Assembly (NCBI GenBank): GCA_040381215.1
Contig: JBEIHO010000044.1
Span: 1-22,468 of the forward strand
Length of the DNA: 22,468 nucleotides
Reading direction: 5' to 3'
Origin: SZUA-430 sp040381215
GTDB taxonomy: Bacteria > Pseudomonadota > Alphaproteobacteria > Micropepsales > Micropepsaceae
Part shown: in pieces, positions 1 through 7,754 of the stretch
How the letters are laid out: every line of letters starts with the position of its first letter
Position numbering within the stretch: position 1 is the stretch's first letter
The notes under the pieces: generated by a model
The model's input: the letters and a program-made list of their open reading frames with translations, nothing else
What the model was told of the DNA's origin: nothing
Databases searched by the model: none
Made by a program: the position numbers and the translations under genes

Positions 1-713
1 ATTCGGCACGCGTGATCGAGGCGGTGGAGCGCATCAAGCGCCAGTCGAACGCGACGCAGGTCATCGCCGGCAACGTGGCGACGGCAGAGGCGGCGCGTGC
101 TCTGATCGGCGCGGGCGCGGATGCCATCAAGGTAGGCATCGGGCCCGGCTCGATCTGCACGACACGCATGGTGGCCGGTGTCGGCGTTCCGCAGCTGACG
201 GCCATCCTCAACGTCATCGAGGCGACACGCCCCGAGGGTGTTCCGGTCATCGCCGATGGTGGCATCAAGTTCTCGGGCGATTTTGCCAAGGCGATCGCGG
301 CGGGCGCGAGCTGCGCCATGCTCGGTTCGCTGTTTGCCGGCACGGACGAAAGCCCCGGCGAGGTATTCCTCTACCAGGGGCGCAGCTACAAATCCTATCG
401 TGGCATGGGTTCGCTTGGCGCGATGGCACGCGGTTCGGCGGACCGGTACTTCCAGGCCGAGGTCAAGGACACGCTGAAGCTGGTCCCTGAAGGCGTCGAA
501 GGCCAGGTGCCCTACAAGGGTCCGCTCTCCAGCGTCGTACACCAGCTGGTCGGCGGGTTGCGCGCGTCGATGGGCTATACAGGCAGCCGGACGGTTGCCG
601 ATTTCCAGTCGAATGCGAAGTTCGTGCGTATTTCGGCTGCGGGCTTGCGTGAAAGCCACCCGCATTCGATCGTGGTCACGCGCGAGTCCCCCAACTATCC
701 CATGTCGGGATGA
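1..713 (+). CDS. guaB: IMP dehydrogenase, C-terminal part (5' end outside window)
   Basis: This enzyme oxidises IMP to XMP with NAD+, the first committed step of GMP synthesis in the cytoplasm. The reading frame is open from base 3, so the true start lies upstream. The active-site loop GPGSICTTR is visible, with the catalytic Cys codon at 156-158. The phosphate-binding stretch VIADGGIKFSGD follows, and then the mobile flap RGMGSLGAMARGSADRYF with the Arg-Tyr pair that activates water. The tail (LVGGLRASMGYTGS, then a Phe-Val-Arg-Ile segment) is typical of bacterial GuaB. The catalytic half is complete, but the CBS domains cannot be judged because they lie outside or upstream. The stop codon overlaps the rsmB start as ATGA. 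A guaB–rsmB pair is familiar from alphaproteobacteria. Confidence 0.97.
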   Translation, partial: SARVIEAVERIKRQSNATQVIAGNVATAEAARALIGAGADAIKVGIGPGSICTTRMVAGVGVPQLTAILNVIEATRPEGVPVIADGGIKFSGDFAKAIAAGASCAMLGSLFAGTDESPGEVFLYQGRSYKSYRGMGSLGAMARGSADRYFQAEVKDTLKLVPEGVEGQVPYKGPLSSVVHQLVGGLRASMGYTGSRTVADFQSNAKFVRISAAGLRESHPHSIVVTRESPNYPMSG

Positions 714-1927
714 CACCCGGCGCACGGCTCGCAGCTGCGGCCGAAGTTCTCGACCAGGTTCTTGGCGGACGATCGGCCGCCGATCGCGCCCTGCAGGCTT
801 GGGGGCGCGATCATCGTTTCGCGGGTTCGAAGGACCGCGCCGCCATCGGCGAGCGTGTCTATGCCGTCTTGCGTCGTCTGGGCGAATGCGAGGCGGTGGC
901 CGGAGCGCGCCAGGGGCGTAGTCTGGTTCTCGCATCGCTGGTCGTTTGTGACAGGCTTGAGATTGCTGAAGTCGCACGGCTGGCGACCGATGGCGCGCAT
1001 GCGCCTGGCGCGCTGACGCGCCAGGAGGAAAGCCGCATTGCCGGGTACATGCCGTCGGCCCATGACGGGCAGCTCAATGTGCCGGGCTGGTTGCTTGCAC
1101 GGCTGGCGGGCGTGTTCGGCGACCGGATTGATGCCGAGCTTGCGGCTCTGAACGAGCGGGCGCCCCTTGACCTGCGGGTCAATACCCTGAAGGCGCGTCG
1201 AGAGGACGTTCTCGATGCCCTTACGCGCGCCGGATTTTCGCCTGCGCCTTGCGTCCATGTTCCGGAAGGCATCCGTCTTCCGGCTGGAACCGACGCGAAG
1301 ATTTCGGCGCTGCCCTGCTTCATCGAGGGACAAGTCGAAGTCCAGGACGAAAGCTCGCAGATGGCCGTGCATTTTGCGGCGCCGAGACCGGGGGACACTG
1401 TCATCGACCTTGCCTCTGGCGCGGGTGGCAAGGCGCTGGCGCTTGCGGCGCTGATGCAGGATCGCGGTCGGGTTCTTGCGTGTGACGTCGCGATGGAGCG
1501 GCTGATGGCCCTTGGCGCCCGCAGGGCGCGGTCGGGCGCCACGATCATCACGATGGCGGGCGATCCCTATGGCGAACGCGTCGCGCAGCTGGCGGGCGCA
1601 GGGGCCGATCTTGTGTTCGTCGATGCTCCCTGTTCCGGCAGTGGCACGTGGCGGCGCAATCCCGAGGCCCGGTGGACCCTCGACGAGGCGCGGCTGCAGG
1701 GTTATCTCGCGGCGCAGGTCCAGCTTCTCGACCGGGCGGTCGGGCTGGTGGGGCCGCAGGGCCGGATCGTCCATGCAGTCTGCTCGGTCCTTGCCGAGGA
1801 GGGGGCTCGGCAGGCGGATGCGTTCTGTACGCGCCATGCGGGCTGGTTTGTTGCCCGCACGCTGGAGTTGTCGCCTGCTTCCACAGGAACGGATGGTTTT
1901 TTTGCGGCTGAATTGCGCAGGCCCTGA
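710..1927 (+). CDS. rsmB: 16S rRNA m5C methyltransferase, RsmB/NOL1/NOP2/Sun family
   Basis: This 405-residue protein is predicted to methylate a cytosine C5 in 16S rRNA (C967 in E. coli numbering) using S-adenosylmethionine. The first 130 or so residues look like the NusB-type RNA-binding domain. The Rossmann methyltransferase part carries a SAM loop DLASGAGGKALALA, motif IV DAPCSGSGTWRRNP with Cys308, and motif VI HAVCSVLAEEG with Cys358. In this family the motif VI Cys is the nucleophile and the motif IV Cys releases the product. Length is close to E. coli RsmB. The start was chosen because ATG overlaps the guaB stop (ATGA), which implies translational coupling. The SAM loop is slightly unusual: the family norm is closer to D-x-C/A-A-x-PGGK, and here Gly-Ala replaces Ala-Pro. 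A different target base within the family cannot be excluded. Confidence 0.92.
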   Translation: MTPGARLAAAAEVLDQVLGGRSAADRALQAWGRDHRFAGSKDRAAIGERVYAVLRRLGECEAVAGARQGRSLVLASLVVCDRLEIAEVARLATDGAHAPGALTRQEESRIAGYMPSAHDGQLNVPGWLLARLAGVFGDRIDAELAALNERAPLDLRVNTLKARREDVLDALTRAGFSPAPCVHVPEGIRLPAGTDAKISALPCFIEGQVEVQDESSQMAVHFAAPRPGDTVIDLASGAGGKALALAALMQDRGRVLACDVAMERLMALGARRARSGATIITMAGDPYGERVAQLAGAGADLVFVDAPCSGSGTWRRNPEARWTLDEARLQGYLAAQVQLLDRAVGLVGPQGRIVHAVCSVLAEEGARQADAFCTRHAGWFVARTLELSPASTGTDGFFAAELRRP

Positions 1928-1970
1928 GAGGTTCTTGCAGGGCTTCGGCCGGCGCATGTAACCTTGTGGC

Positions 1971-2417
1971 ATGACGCGCAAACAGAGACGCCTTGCCTTT
2001 CTGACGGGTTCGCTGAGCGTTGCGGTGGTTGCCGTGACGCTTGTGGTCTATGCCCTCGGCGATGCGACGCTATTCTTCTACACGCCCAGCGAGGCCAAGG
2101 CCCGGGGCGTCGACGTGGGCCGCATGGTCAATCTGGGGGGCCTGGTTGCTGCCGGCAGCATTCGCCACGGCGAGGGCTTCGACGTCGAATTCAAGGTCAC
2201 CGACGGCGAGGCTGATGTCCTTGTGTCCTATGACAAGGATTTGCCCGACCTGTTCCGCGAAGGTCAGGGCGTCGTGGTCACAGGCGCCTTCACCGCTGCA
2301 GGCGGGTTCCGGGCGTCCAATGTGCTGGCGAAGCACGACGAGAACTACATGCCGCCCGAGGTGGCCCGTGCGCTGAAGGACAAGGGCGTGTGGAAGCACA
2401 GCGAGCCCAAGCCCTGA
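1971..2417 (+). CDS. ccmE: Cytochrome c maturation protein CcmE (haem chaperone)
   Basis: CcmE carries haem covalently on the periplasmic face of the inner membrane and hands it to the CcmF/H ligase in System I cytochrome c biogenesis. The 148-residue product has a basic N-terminus, one membrane anchor at about residues 10-31, and the OB-fold body. The haem-attachment motif is intact: His122 in AKHDENYMPPE, with Tyr126 as the usual axial ligand. Length and layout match the family. The gene lies 43 bp after rsmB. In many alphaproteobacteria ccmE is followed by ccmF and ccmH before degP; here degP follows directly and those two genes are absent, so the rest of the pathway must be elsewhere if it works. 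The c-type cytochrome at 17105-17533 suggests that it does. Confidence 0.95.
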   Translation: MTRKQRRLAFLTGSLSVAVVAVTLVVYALGDATLFFYTPSEAKARGVDVGRMVNLGGLVAAGSIRHGEGFDVEFKVTDGEADVLVSYDKDLPDLFREGQGVVVTGAFTAAGGFRASNVLAKHDENYMPPEVARALKDKGVWKHSEPKP

Positions 2418-2580
2418 AAATCCCTGAAATTCCGCATGAAATCCAGGTCATGATCTGGTAACAATTTATTCATCATCCGGACAGTTTCCAGTCAGGATAT
2501 AGTGCCTATATAGACATCAAGAGATGCGTTTTCCCGCCAGGATAGAGCGGGCTCAAGGGTAATTCTCCAAGGAGTGTTTC
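2418..2580 (+). promoter_or_regulatory. Leader/promoter region of the degP-type gene with two dyads
   Basis: This AT-richer spacer holds two inverted repeats. The first, CCAGGTCATGATCTGG at 2443-2458, is a 16-bp near-palindrome with one mismatched pair. The second, ATATAG-TGC-CTATAT at 2497-2511, has perfect 6-bp arms. Neither is followed by a T-run, so operator sites are more likely than terminators. The Shine-Dalgarno AAGGAG lies just before the ATG at 2581. Binding by the downstream response regulator is possible but only inferred. Confidence 0.35.
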
Positions 2581-4221
2581 ATGTCAGATGGGTCTGCCTC
2601 GCCTCATGTTGAACCCGTGGCCGCGCCGGGGGCGCCCGTGGCTCCGGGCCGGGCGCCGCGCGGCGTGCTGCTGGTGAGTTCTGCTGCCATTGCGCTGGCG
2701 GCTACGGCCGGAGCGGTGTTCGGCTTTGCCTGGAGTGGTGGCGGCGTGCCGGCCGTGGCCGAGACTGCAGCGCCTGCCGTTCTGGCGGTCGTGGCGTCTT
2801 CGGTCGCCCCGCTCATGGTTTCGTCGGGCATTGGTGCGGCGGGCACGTTTGCCGACATCGTCGAGCGCGTGTCGCCGGCCGTGGTCAGCATCCGCGCGAA
2901 GGTGACCTCGCCGGCGCAGCCCGACATCAGCGAGGAAGACCTCGAAAGCCTGCCGCCGGGCTTGCGGGATTATTTCGAACGGTTCCGCAAGGGAGGTCCT
3001 GACCGCCAGCGCAATCGCGGCGAGGTGCAGGGCTCGGGCTTTGTCGTCGAATCCAATGGCCTGATGATCACGAACAACCACGTGGTTGCCAACGCCACCG
3101 AGATCGAGGTCTCGTTCTCGGACAGCAAGAAGTACAAGGCAAAGATCATCGGTCGCGACGAGGCGACCGACATCGCCGTGCTCAAGATCGAGGGTGGCAA
3201 GAATTTCCCGACGGTGAGCTTCGGCGACGATGCGCGCGTGCGCGTGGGCGACTGGGTGCTCGCAGTCGGAAACCCCTTCGGCCTTGGCGGCACGGTCACG
3301 GCCGGCATCGTCTCGGCGCGCGGTCGTGATGACGTGGGCGGGGCGCAGTTCACGGATTTCATCCAGATCGACGCCTCGATCAACCGCGGCAATTCCGGCG
3401 GTCCGACCTTCGACTTGTCGGGACGCGTGATCGGCATGAACACGGCGATCTTCTCGCCCTCGGGCGGGAGCGTGGGCATCGGCTTTGCCATTCCGTCGTC
3501 CACGATCCAGCGCATCGTGTCTGACCTCAAGCGCACGGGCTCGGTCACGCGCGGCTGGCTGGGTGTCCAGATCCAGAGCCTGACCGACGATGCGGCGGCG
3601 AGCCTGGGCCTGCCCAACACCAACGGCGCCATTGTCGCCCAGGTGATCGAGGGAAGTCCTGCCGAGAAGGCGGGCTTCAGGACCGGTGACGTCGTGATCC
3701 GCATGGATGGTGTCCCCGTGAAAGACAATCGTGACCTGTCGCGCCGCGTGGCGGGGCTGCAGGTCAACCAGAACGCCCGTTTCGTCGTCTGGCGCGAGAA
3801 CCGCGAGGCGCAGATTTCGGTGACGGTGGCCAAGCGGCCTGACCCCAAGACGCTTGCCAGCCGCGGCGGTGCTGACGGCGGCGACGAGGGCGCGGCGCGT
3901 CCGGGTGGTGGCGCCAAGGTATCGGCCCTCGGGCTGGACCTTGCCACGATCACGCCGGCGCTCAGGTCCGAATTGCGCCTTGATCCGGGTGCAGAGGGCG
4001 TGGTGATCACGGATATCGATCCGGACAGCGATGCTGCCGAACAGGGGCTCCAGCCCGGGGATCGCATCATCCAGGCATCCGGCAAGGAAGTCCGCAGCGT
4101 TTCGGACGTCACCTCCGCCGTTGCCAGCGCCAAGTCCCTGAAGCGCCCCTCGGTGCTGCTGTTCGTCGAGCGCGGCAAGAACCAGCGCGTGTTCGTGGCG
4201 ATCAAGCTCGGCAAGGGCTGA
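2581..4221 (+). CDS. degP: Do/DegP-family periplasmic serine protease-chaperone
   Basis: This 546-residue HtrA-type protease degrades or refolds misfolded envelope proteins. An N-terminal hydrophobic segment at about residues 27-50 acts as an export signal or membrane anchor. The trypsin-like domain has the full triad: His167 in NNHVVA, Asp197 in EATDIAVLKI, Ser272 in RGNSGGP. Two PDZ domains follow, roughly residues 315-400 (GWLGVQIQSL, GSPAEKAGFRTGDVV) and 445-540 (DIDPDSDAAEQGLQPGDRI), separated by a Gly-rich linker. Two PDZ domains fit DegP/DegQ/MucD rather than DegS. AAGGAG sits upstream of the ATG. A strong hairpin follows the gene, then an OmpR-type regulator and kinase, the same order as degP-feuPQ in rhizobia. 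That layout suggests an envelope-stress module, though no experiment is implied. Confidence 0.95.
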   Translation: MSDGSASPHVEPVAAPGAPVAPGRAPRGVLLVSSAAIALAATAGAVFGFAWSGGGVPAVAETAAPAVLAVVASSVAPLMVSSGIGAAGTFADIVERVSPAVVSIRAKVTSPAQPDISEEDLESLPPGLRDYFERFRKGGPDRQRNRGEVQGSGFVVESNGLMITNNHVVANATEIEVSFSDSKKYKAKIIGRDEATDIAVLKIEGGKNFPTVSFGDDARVRVGDWVLAVGNPFGLGGTVTAGIVSARGRDDVGGAQFTDFIQIDASINRGNSGGPTFDLSGRVIGMNTAIFSPSGGSVGIGFAIPSSTIQRIVSDLKRTGSVTRGWLGVQIQSLTDDAAASLGLPNTNGAIVAQVIEGSPAEKAGFRTGDVVIRMDGVPVKDNRDLSRRVAGLQVNQNARFVVWRENREAQISVTVAKRPDPKTLASRGGADGGDEGAARPGGGAKVSALGLDLATITPALRSELRLDPGAEGVVITDIDPDSDAAEQGLQPGDRIIQASGKEVRSVSDVTSAVASAKSLKRPSVLLFVERGKNQRVFVAIKLGKG

Positions 4222-4237
4222 AGCCTGCCTTGCAAAA

Positions 4238-4280
4238 CCGGGGCCTCTCCCGACCAGGAGAGCGCCCCGGCTGTTATTTC
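4238..4280 (+). terminator. Hairpin terminator or attenuator after degP
   Basis: CCGGGGC (4238-4244) pairs with GCCCCGG (4264-4270), and CTCTCC (4245-4250) pairs with GGAGAG (4257-4262). This gives a 13-bp stem with one bulge and a 6-nt loop. Only a broken T-tract follows (CTGTTATTTC), so termination may be partial and the regulator pair may receive read-through from degP. Confidence 0.65.
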
Positions 4281-4305
4281 GGGGACACCTTACCGGAGCA
4301 AATGG

Positions 4306-4983
4306 ATGCGGATACTCGTTGTCGAGGATGACAGGGAAGCTGCGGCCTACCTGACGCGCGGCCTGAAGGAGAGCGGCCATATCGTGGATCATGCGCCCGA
4401 CGGACAGGATGGCCTGCACCTGGCCATTGGCGGCAGCTATGACGTCGCCATCGTCGATCGCATGATGCCGCGGATGGATGGCCTGACCATGGTCAGGCGC
4501 ATGCGCGAGGAAGGCAACAAGACCCCTGTCCTGTTCCTCAGTGCGCTTGGCGAGGTGGATGACCGCGTGAAGGGCCTTCGTGCCGGCGGCGATGACTATC
4601 TTGCGAAGCCCTATGCCTTTGCCGAGTTGCTGGCCCGCGTGGATGCGCTGGCGCGCCGGCAGGGCAGCGAGGCCGTGGTGACGCGGCTCAGCGTGGGCGA
4701 CCTCGAGCTCGACCTCCTGTCGCGGACCGCCACGCGGGCGGGACAGAAGATCGACCTGCAGCCGCGCGAGTTCCTGCTGCTCGAATACCTGATGCGCCAC
4801 GCCGGGCAGGTGGTCACGCGGACGATGCTGCTGGAGAATGTGTGGGAGTATCATTTCGATCCGCAGACAAACGTGATCGACGTGCATATCTCGCGCCTGC
4901 GATCGAAGATCGACAAGGGCTATGTGGAGCCTCTCCTGCACACGGTGCGGGGCGCTGGATATTCGCTCCGTGCGGCTTCTTGA
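4306..4983 (+). CDS. OmpR/PhoB-family response regulator (FeuP-like by position)
   Basis: This 225-residue regulator has a receiver domain (about 1-118) and an OmpR-type winged helix (about 128-223). The receiver shows the acidic pocket Asp8/Asp9, the phospho-acceptor Asp51 in VDRMMPRMDG, a conserved Ser in LFLSALGE and the Lys in YLAKPYAF. The DNA-binding part has LQPREFLLLEYLMRHAGQVV and VWEYHFDPQTNVIDVHISRLR, both standard for the subfamily. Its stop lies inside the start region of the downstream kinase, so the two are co-translated. Placement after degP recalls FeuP of rhizobia, which controls envelope and glucan export functions; function here is inferred from gene order and not shown by residues. 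Targets could include degP itself. Confidence 0.95.
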   Translation: MRILVVEDDREAAAYLTRGLKESGHIVDHAPDGQDGLHLAIGGSYDVAIVDRMMPRMDGLTMVRRMREEGNKTPVLFLSALGEVDDRVKGLRAGGDDYLAKPYAFAELLARVDALARRQGSEAVVTRLSVGDLELDLLSRTATRAGQKIDLQPREFLLLEYLMRHAGQVVTRTMLLENVWEYHFDPQTNVIDVHISRLRSKIDKGYVEPLLHTVRGAGYSLRAAS

Positions 4984-6448
4984 TGTTTTCCGGACAGCAA
5001 CATTCAGGTTGGCGTTTGCCTACCTGTTGCTGTTCGGCGTGTCGGTGCTGCTGCTGCTGGGGTTCATCTACTGGCGGACGACCGGCTTCATGGCGACCCA
5101 GGCCGATGAAACGATCTCGGCAGAGGTCCAGGGCCTGGGCGAGGAATACAAGCGGCGCGGGCTTTTGGGGCTGCGCAACGTCATCATCGAGCGCCTTTCG
5201 CGACCGGGCCAGCGCAGCCTCTATCTGCTGACCATCGGTGACAATGCCCTGGCGGGCAATCTGCCGGGATGGCCCGCGGATGCCGTCGAGACGGCGCCCT
5301 CGTGGATCAGCTTCACCTATGAGCGCGGCACCGATGCCGACAAGGAAACGCGGCCGGCGCGTGCCATGTATTTCTCGATGCGGGGTGGTTTCCGCCTGCT
5401 GGTCGGGCGCGACGTTGGCGAGTTGAACGCAATCGAAGGCGCCATCCGCAGCACGCTTCTGACGGCCTTGTCGATCACCGCCCTGTTCGGGATCGCGGGC
5501 GGCGTCCTGATCAGCCGCAACGTGCTGCGCCGCCTCGAGGCCATCAACCGCACGAGCCAGGACATCATGTCGGGCAACCTGTCGCGACGCATTCCGGTCC
5601 AGGGGAGCGGCGACGAACTGGATGACCTTGCACATAACCTGAACCGGATGCTCGAGCAGATCGAGCGCCTGATGACGGGCATGCGCGAGGTTGCGGACAA
5701 CATTGCCCATGACCTGCGCACGCCGCTCAACCGGCTGCGCAACAAGCTCGAAGGGGCGATGATCGGCAATCCGCCGCGCGAGGAGACGATCACGGCGCTG
5801 GAGAGCGCGATCGCAGAGGCCGATGGGCTGATCTCGACGTTCAATTCGCTGCTGCTGATCGCCGAGGCCGAGACGGGCGCGCACCGCGATACGCTTGAGC
5901 CTGTCGATCTCAGCGAGGTGATCCACGACATCGCCGACCTCTATGAGCCGGCCGCCGAGGACCGCGGCATCGCGCTCAAGTTCGTGGCCAAGACAAAGGT
6001 CATGGTGCGCGGCAATCGCAGCCTGCTGGCGCGGGCGGCGGCCAACCTCGTGGAGAATGCCCTCAAGTACACGCCGCAGAACGGGGCCGTCACGGTGTCA
6101 GCCTGGATCGATCCCCGCGGGCACAGGCCCAAGTTCTCGGTGCGTGATACGGGGCCGGGTATTCCGGAGGATGACCGTGAGCGCGTGCTCGACCGCTTCG
6201 TGCGGCTCGAGCGGTCGCGCAATACGCCGGGGTCAGGGTTGGGCCTGAGCCTCGTGTCTGCGGTGGCGCGCATGCACGATGCCACCATCAGCCTCGAGGA
6301 TTCCAAGCCGGGCTTGCTGGCGACGCTGACTTTCCCGGAGATCGCGGAACAGGATAACGGGCACGAGACTATCGTGGCGCAAGTTCGGCGCGCTCTTCCC
6401 GGACCCAAAAAAGCCCGATCAGGCCGACAACCAGAAAAACAAGGATGA
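4970..6448 (+). CDS. HAMP-domain sensor histidine kinase (FeuQ-like by position)
   Basis: This inner-membrane kinase should phosphorylate the upstream regulator. I chose GTG at 4970 (product begins MRLLDVFRTATFRL), overlapping the regulator by 14 bp; a longer frame reaches back to 4922 but lies wholly inside the regulator gene. From GTG the product is 492 residues: TM1 at about 14-36, a periplasmic sensor of about 125 residues, TM2 at about 162-184, then HAMP. The HisKA box DNIAHDLRTPLNRL has the phospho-accepting His247. ATPase boxes follow: NLVENALKYT (N), DTGPGIPEDD (G1) and GSGLGLSLV (G2). About 35 residues beyond the ATPase fold are basic, and their codons overlap the convergent transporter gene by 80 bp, so the tail may be a late read-on rather than a functional domain. 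Confidence 0.93.
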   Translation: MRLLDVFRTATFRLAFAYLLLFGVSVLLLLGFIYWRTTGFMATQADETISAEVQGLGEEYKRRGLLGLRNVIIERLSRPGQRSLYLLTIGDNALAGNLPGWPADAVETAPSWISFTYERGTDADKETRPARAMYFSMRGGFRLLVGRDVGELNAIEGAIRSTLLTALSITALFGIAGGVLISRNVLRRLEAINRTSQDIMSGNLSRRIPVQGSGDELDDLAHNLNRMLEQIERLMTGMREVADNIAHDLRTPLNRLRNKLEGAMIGNPPREETITALESAIAEADGLISTFNSLLLIAEAETGAHRDTLEPVDLSEVIHDIADLYEPAAEDRGIALKFVAKTKVMVRGNRSLLARAAANLVENALKYTPQNGAVTVSAWIDPRGHRPKFSVRDTGPGIPEDDRERVLDRFVRLERSRNTPGSGLGLSLVSAVARMHDATISLEDSKPGLLATLTFPEIAEQDNGHETIVAQVRRALPGPKKARSGRQPEKQG

Positions 6449-7754
6449 CCGAGAAGCCGATGCGCTGGCTCTGGGTTGCCGACGTCACGATGGCAACGCA
6501 GAGCGGTGCCAGGAAGGCGGTCGCCTTGCCCGTCAGCGTGAACAGGCCGTAGACCTCGGACAGCATCTCGCGCGGCGAGATGCGCGCCACCATCGTGCGG
6601 CCCGATGCCAGGATCGGGCCGATGAAGGCGCCACCGACAAGCGAGAACGCGAGCCCGAGCTGTTCGGCAAACTGCGTGAAGCCGAATGTCGCGAGCAAGC
6701 CGCCGATCCATGGCAGCTGCTGGTTTCGCAACTCGTCCGTCACGGCAAAGAAGAAGAGGTACTCGTCAGGCGTCGTGCTGACCGAGCCGAGGACCGAGAG
6801 GGTGAAGCCGAACAGGCAGATCTGGATCGTGCGCTTGGTGCCGATGAGGTCGTCGATCCATCCGCCAATGAAGGACGTGAAGATCGGGACGGTCAGCACG
6901 ATCAGGGCGTAGATGCCGATGCGCTCGGTGGACCAGCCATAGATGCCGCCGAGGTAGCCGGCGAGGAAGATGAAGACCGCCGACATGCCGTCGGCATAGA
7001 TCGCGCGCACCACCAGGAACGTGGCTACGTTGCGGTAATGGGCGACGTTGCGAATGGTGCTGGCCAGCTTGCGCAGGCCGTCGCGGGTCGCCCGCAGCAT
7101 GGAAACCGACGATGGCGCGCGGTCGACCGTGAAGAAGAGGAACGGCAGCGAGAAGAGCAGCATCCAGACCGCAGCGAGGGGGCCGGAGAGGCGTTCATGG
7201 GCGAAGTCGCCGTCGAGAAGCGCCAGGATGCCCAGCGCCGGCAGGGCCAGCCAGACGATGAACAGGGACACGCTGCCGATATAGTCGAAGCTGTAGGCGA
7301 TGCCGCTCATGAAGCCGACATTGCGCTCGCTCGAGACGCTGGGCAGCATGGCGTTGTGGTAGACGGCGGCAAATTCCATCGTCACGGCCGCGATCACGAT
7401 GGCTGCGGCGCCAAGCCAGATCTCGCCCGGGGTGACGAACCACAGCGCCAGCATGGCGGGAATGGCGGCAAGGGAGCACAGGATCAGGCCCGGCTTGCGT
7501 GGGCCGTAGGCATCGGTGAGGGCGCCGAGGATCGGCGCGCCGAGGGCGATGAATGTGCCGGCCAGGGCCTGCGTGTAGCCCCAGACGACCTGGCCTTCGA
7601 CGCTGTCGCCGACGACCGATTTCTGGAAATAGGAGGCGAAGACGAAGATGTTGATGATGACGAAGTAGGGGCTGGCTGCGAGCTGGTAGAGAACCCAGCC
7701 GGCCTTGCCTGCGAACCCGTTTGTGGCTTCGGCAGGCGGTGTTGCCGCGGTCAT
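6369..7754 (-). CDS. MFS transporter, UMF1/Atg22-like
   Basis: This polytopic membrane protein of 461 residues has about 12 hydrophobic segments. The opening GWVLYQLAASPYFVIINIFV, the loop DAYGPRKPGLILCS between TM2 and TM3, and a basic segment near GWIDDLIGTKRTIQ at mid-protein are what I associate with the UMF1/Atg22-like branch of the major facilitator superfamily. Substrates of bacterial members are unknown. I chose the start at 7754 because its ATG overlaps the TGA of the upstream hydrolase gene by 4 bp; the frame extends further upstream but only as antisense to that gene. The pair is therefore one operon, and uptake or efflux of the hydrolase's substrate or product is a reasonable inference. 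The 3' end overlaps the convergent sensor-kinase gene by 80 bp. Confidence 0.88.
   Translation of the reverse strand: MTAATPPAEATNGFAGKAGWVLYQLAASPYFVIINIFVFASYFQKSVVGDSVEGQVVWGYTQALAGTFIALGAPILGALTDAYGPRKPGLILCSLAAIPAMLALWFVTPGEIWLGAAAIVIAAVTMEFAAVYHNAMLPSVSSERNVGFMSGIAYSFDYIGSVSLFIVWLALPALGILALLDGDFAHERLSGPLAAVWMLLFSLPFLFFTVDRAPSSVSMLRATRDGLRKLASTIRNVAHYRNVATFLVVRAIYADGMSAVFIFLAGYLGGIYGWSTERIGIYALIVLTVPIFTSFIGGWIDDLIGTKRTIQICLFGFTLSVLGSVSTTPDEYLFFFAVTDELRNQQLPWIGGLLATFGFTQFAEQLGLAFSLVGGAFIGPILASGRTMVARISPREMLSEVYGLFTLTGKATAFLAPLCVAIVTSATQSQRIGFSVILVFLVVGLIGLFWVREERAELAPR

Noticed and set aside
695..1981. A 428-codon minus-strand open frame across rsmB
   Set aside because: Antisense shadow of a conserved gene; arginine-rich composition and no recognisable motif.
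2584..4941. A 785-codon open frame on the minus strand, antisense to the protease and regulator genes
   Set aside because: It is rich in His, Arg and Asp, as expected from the complement of GC-rich genes, has no domain or start signal, and covers two complete, well-recognised genes.
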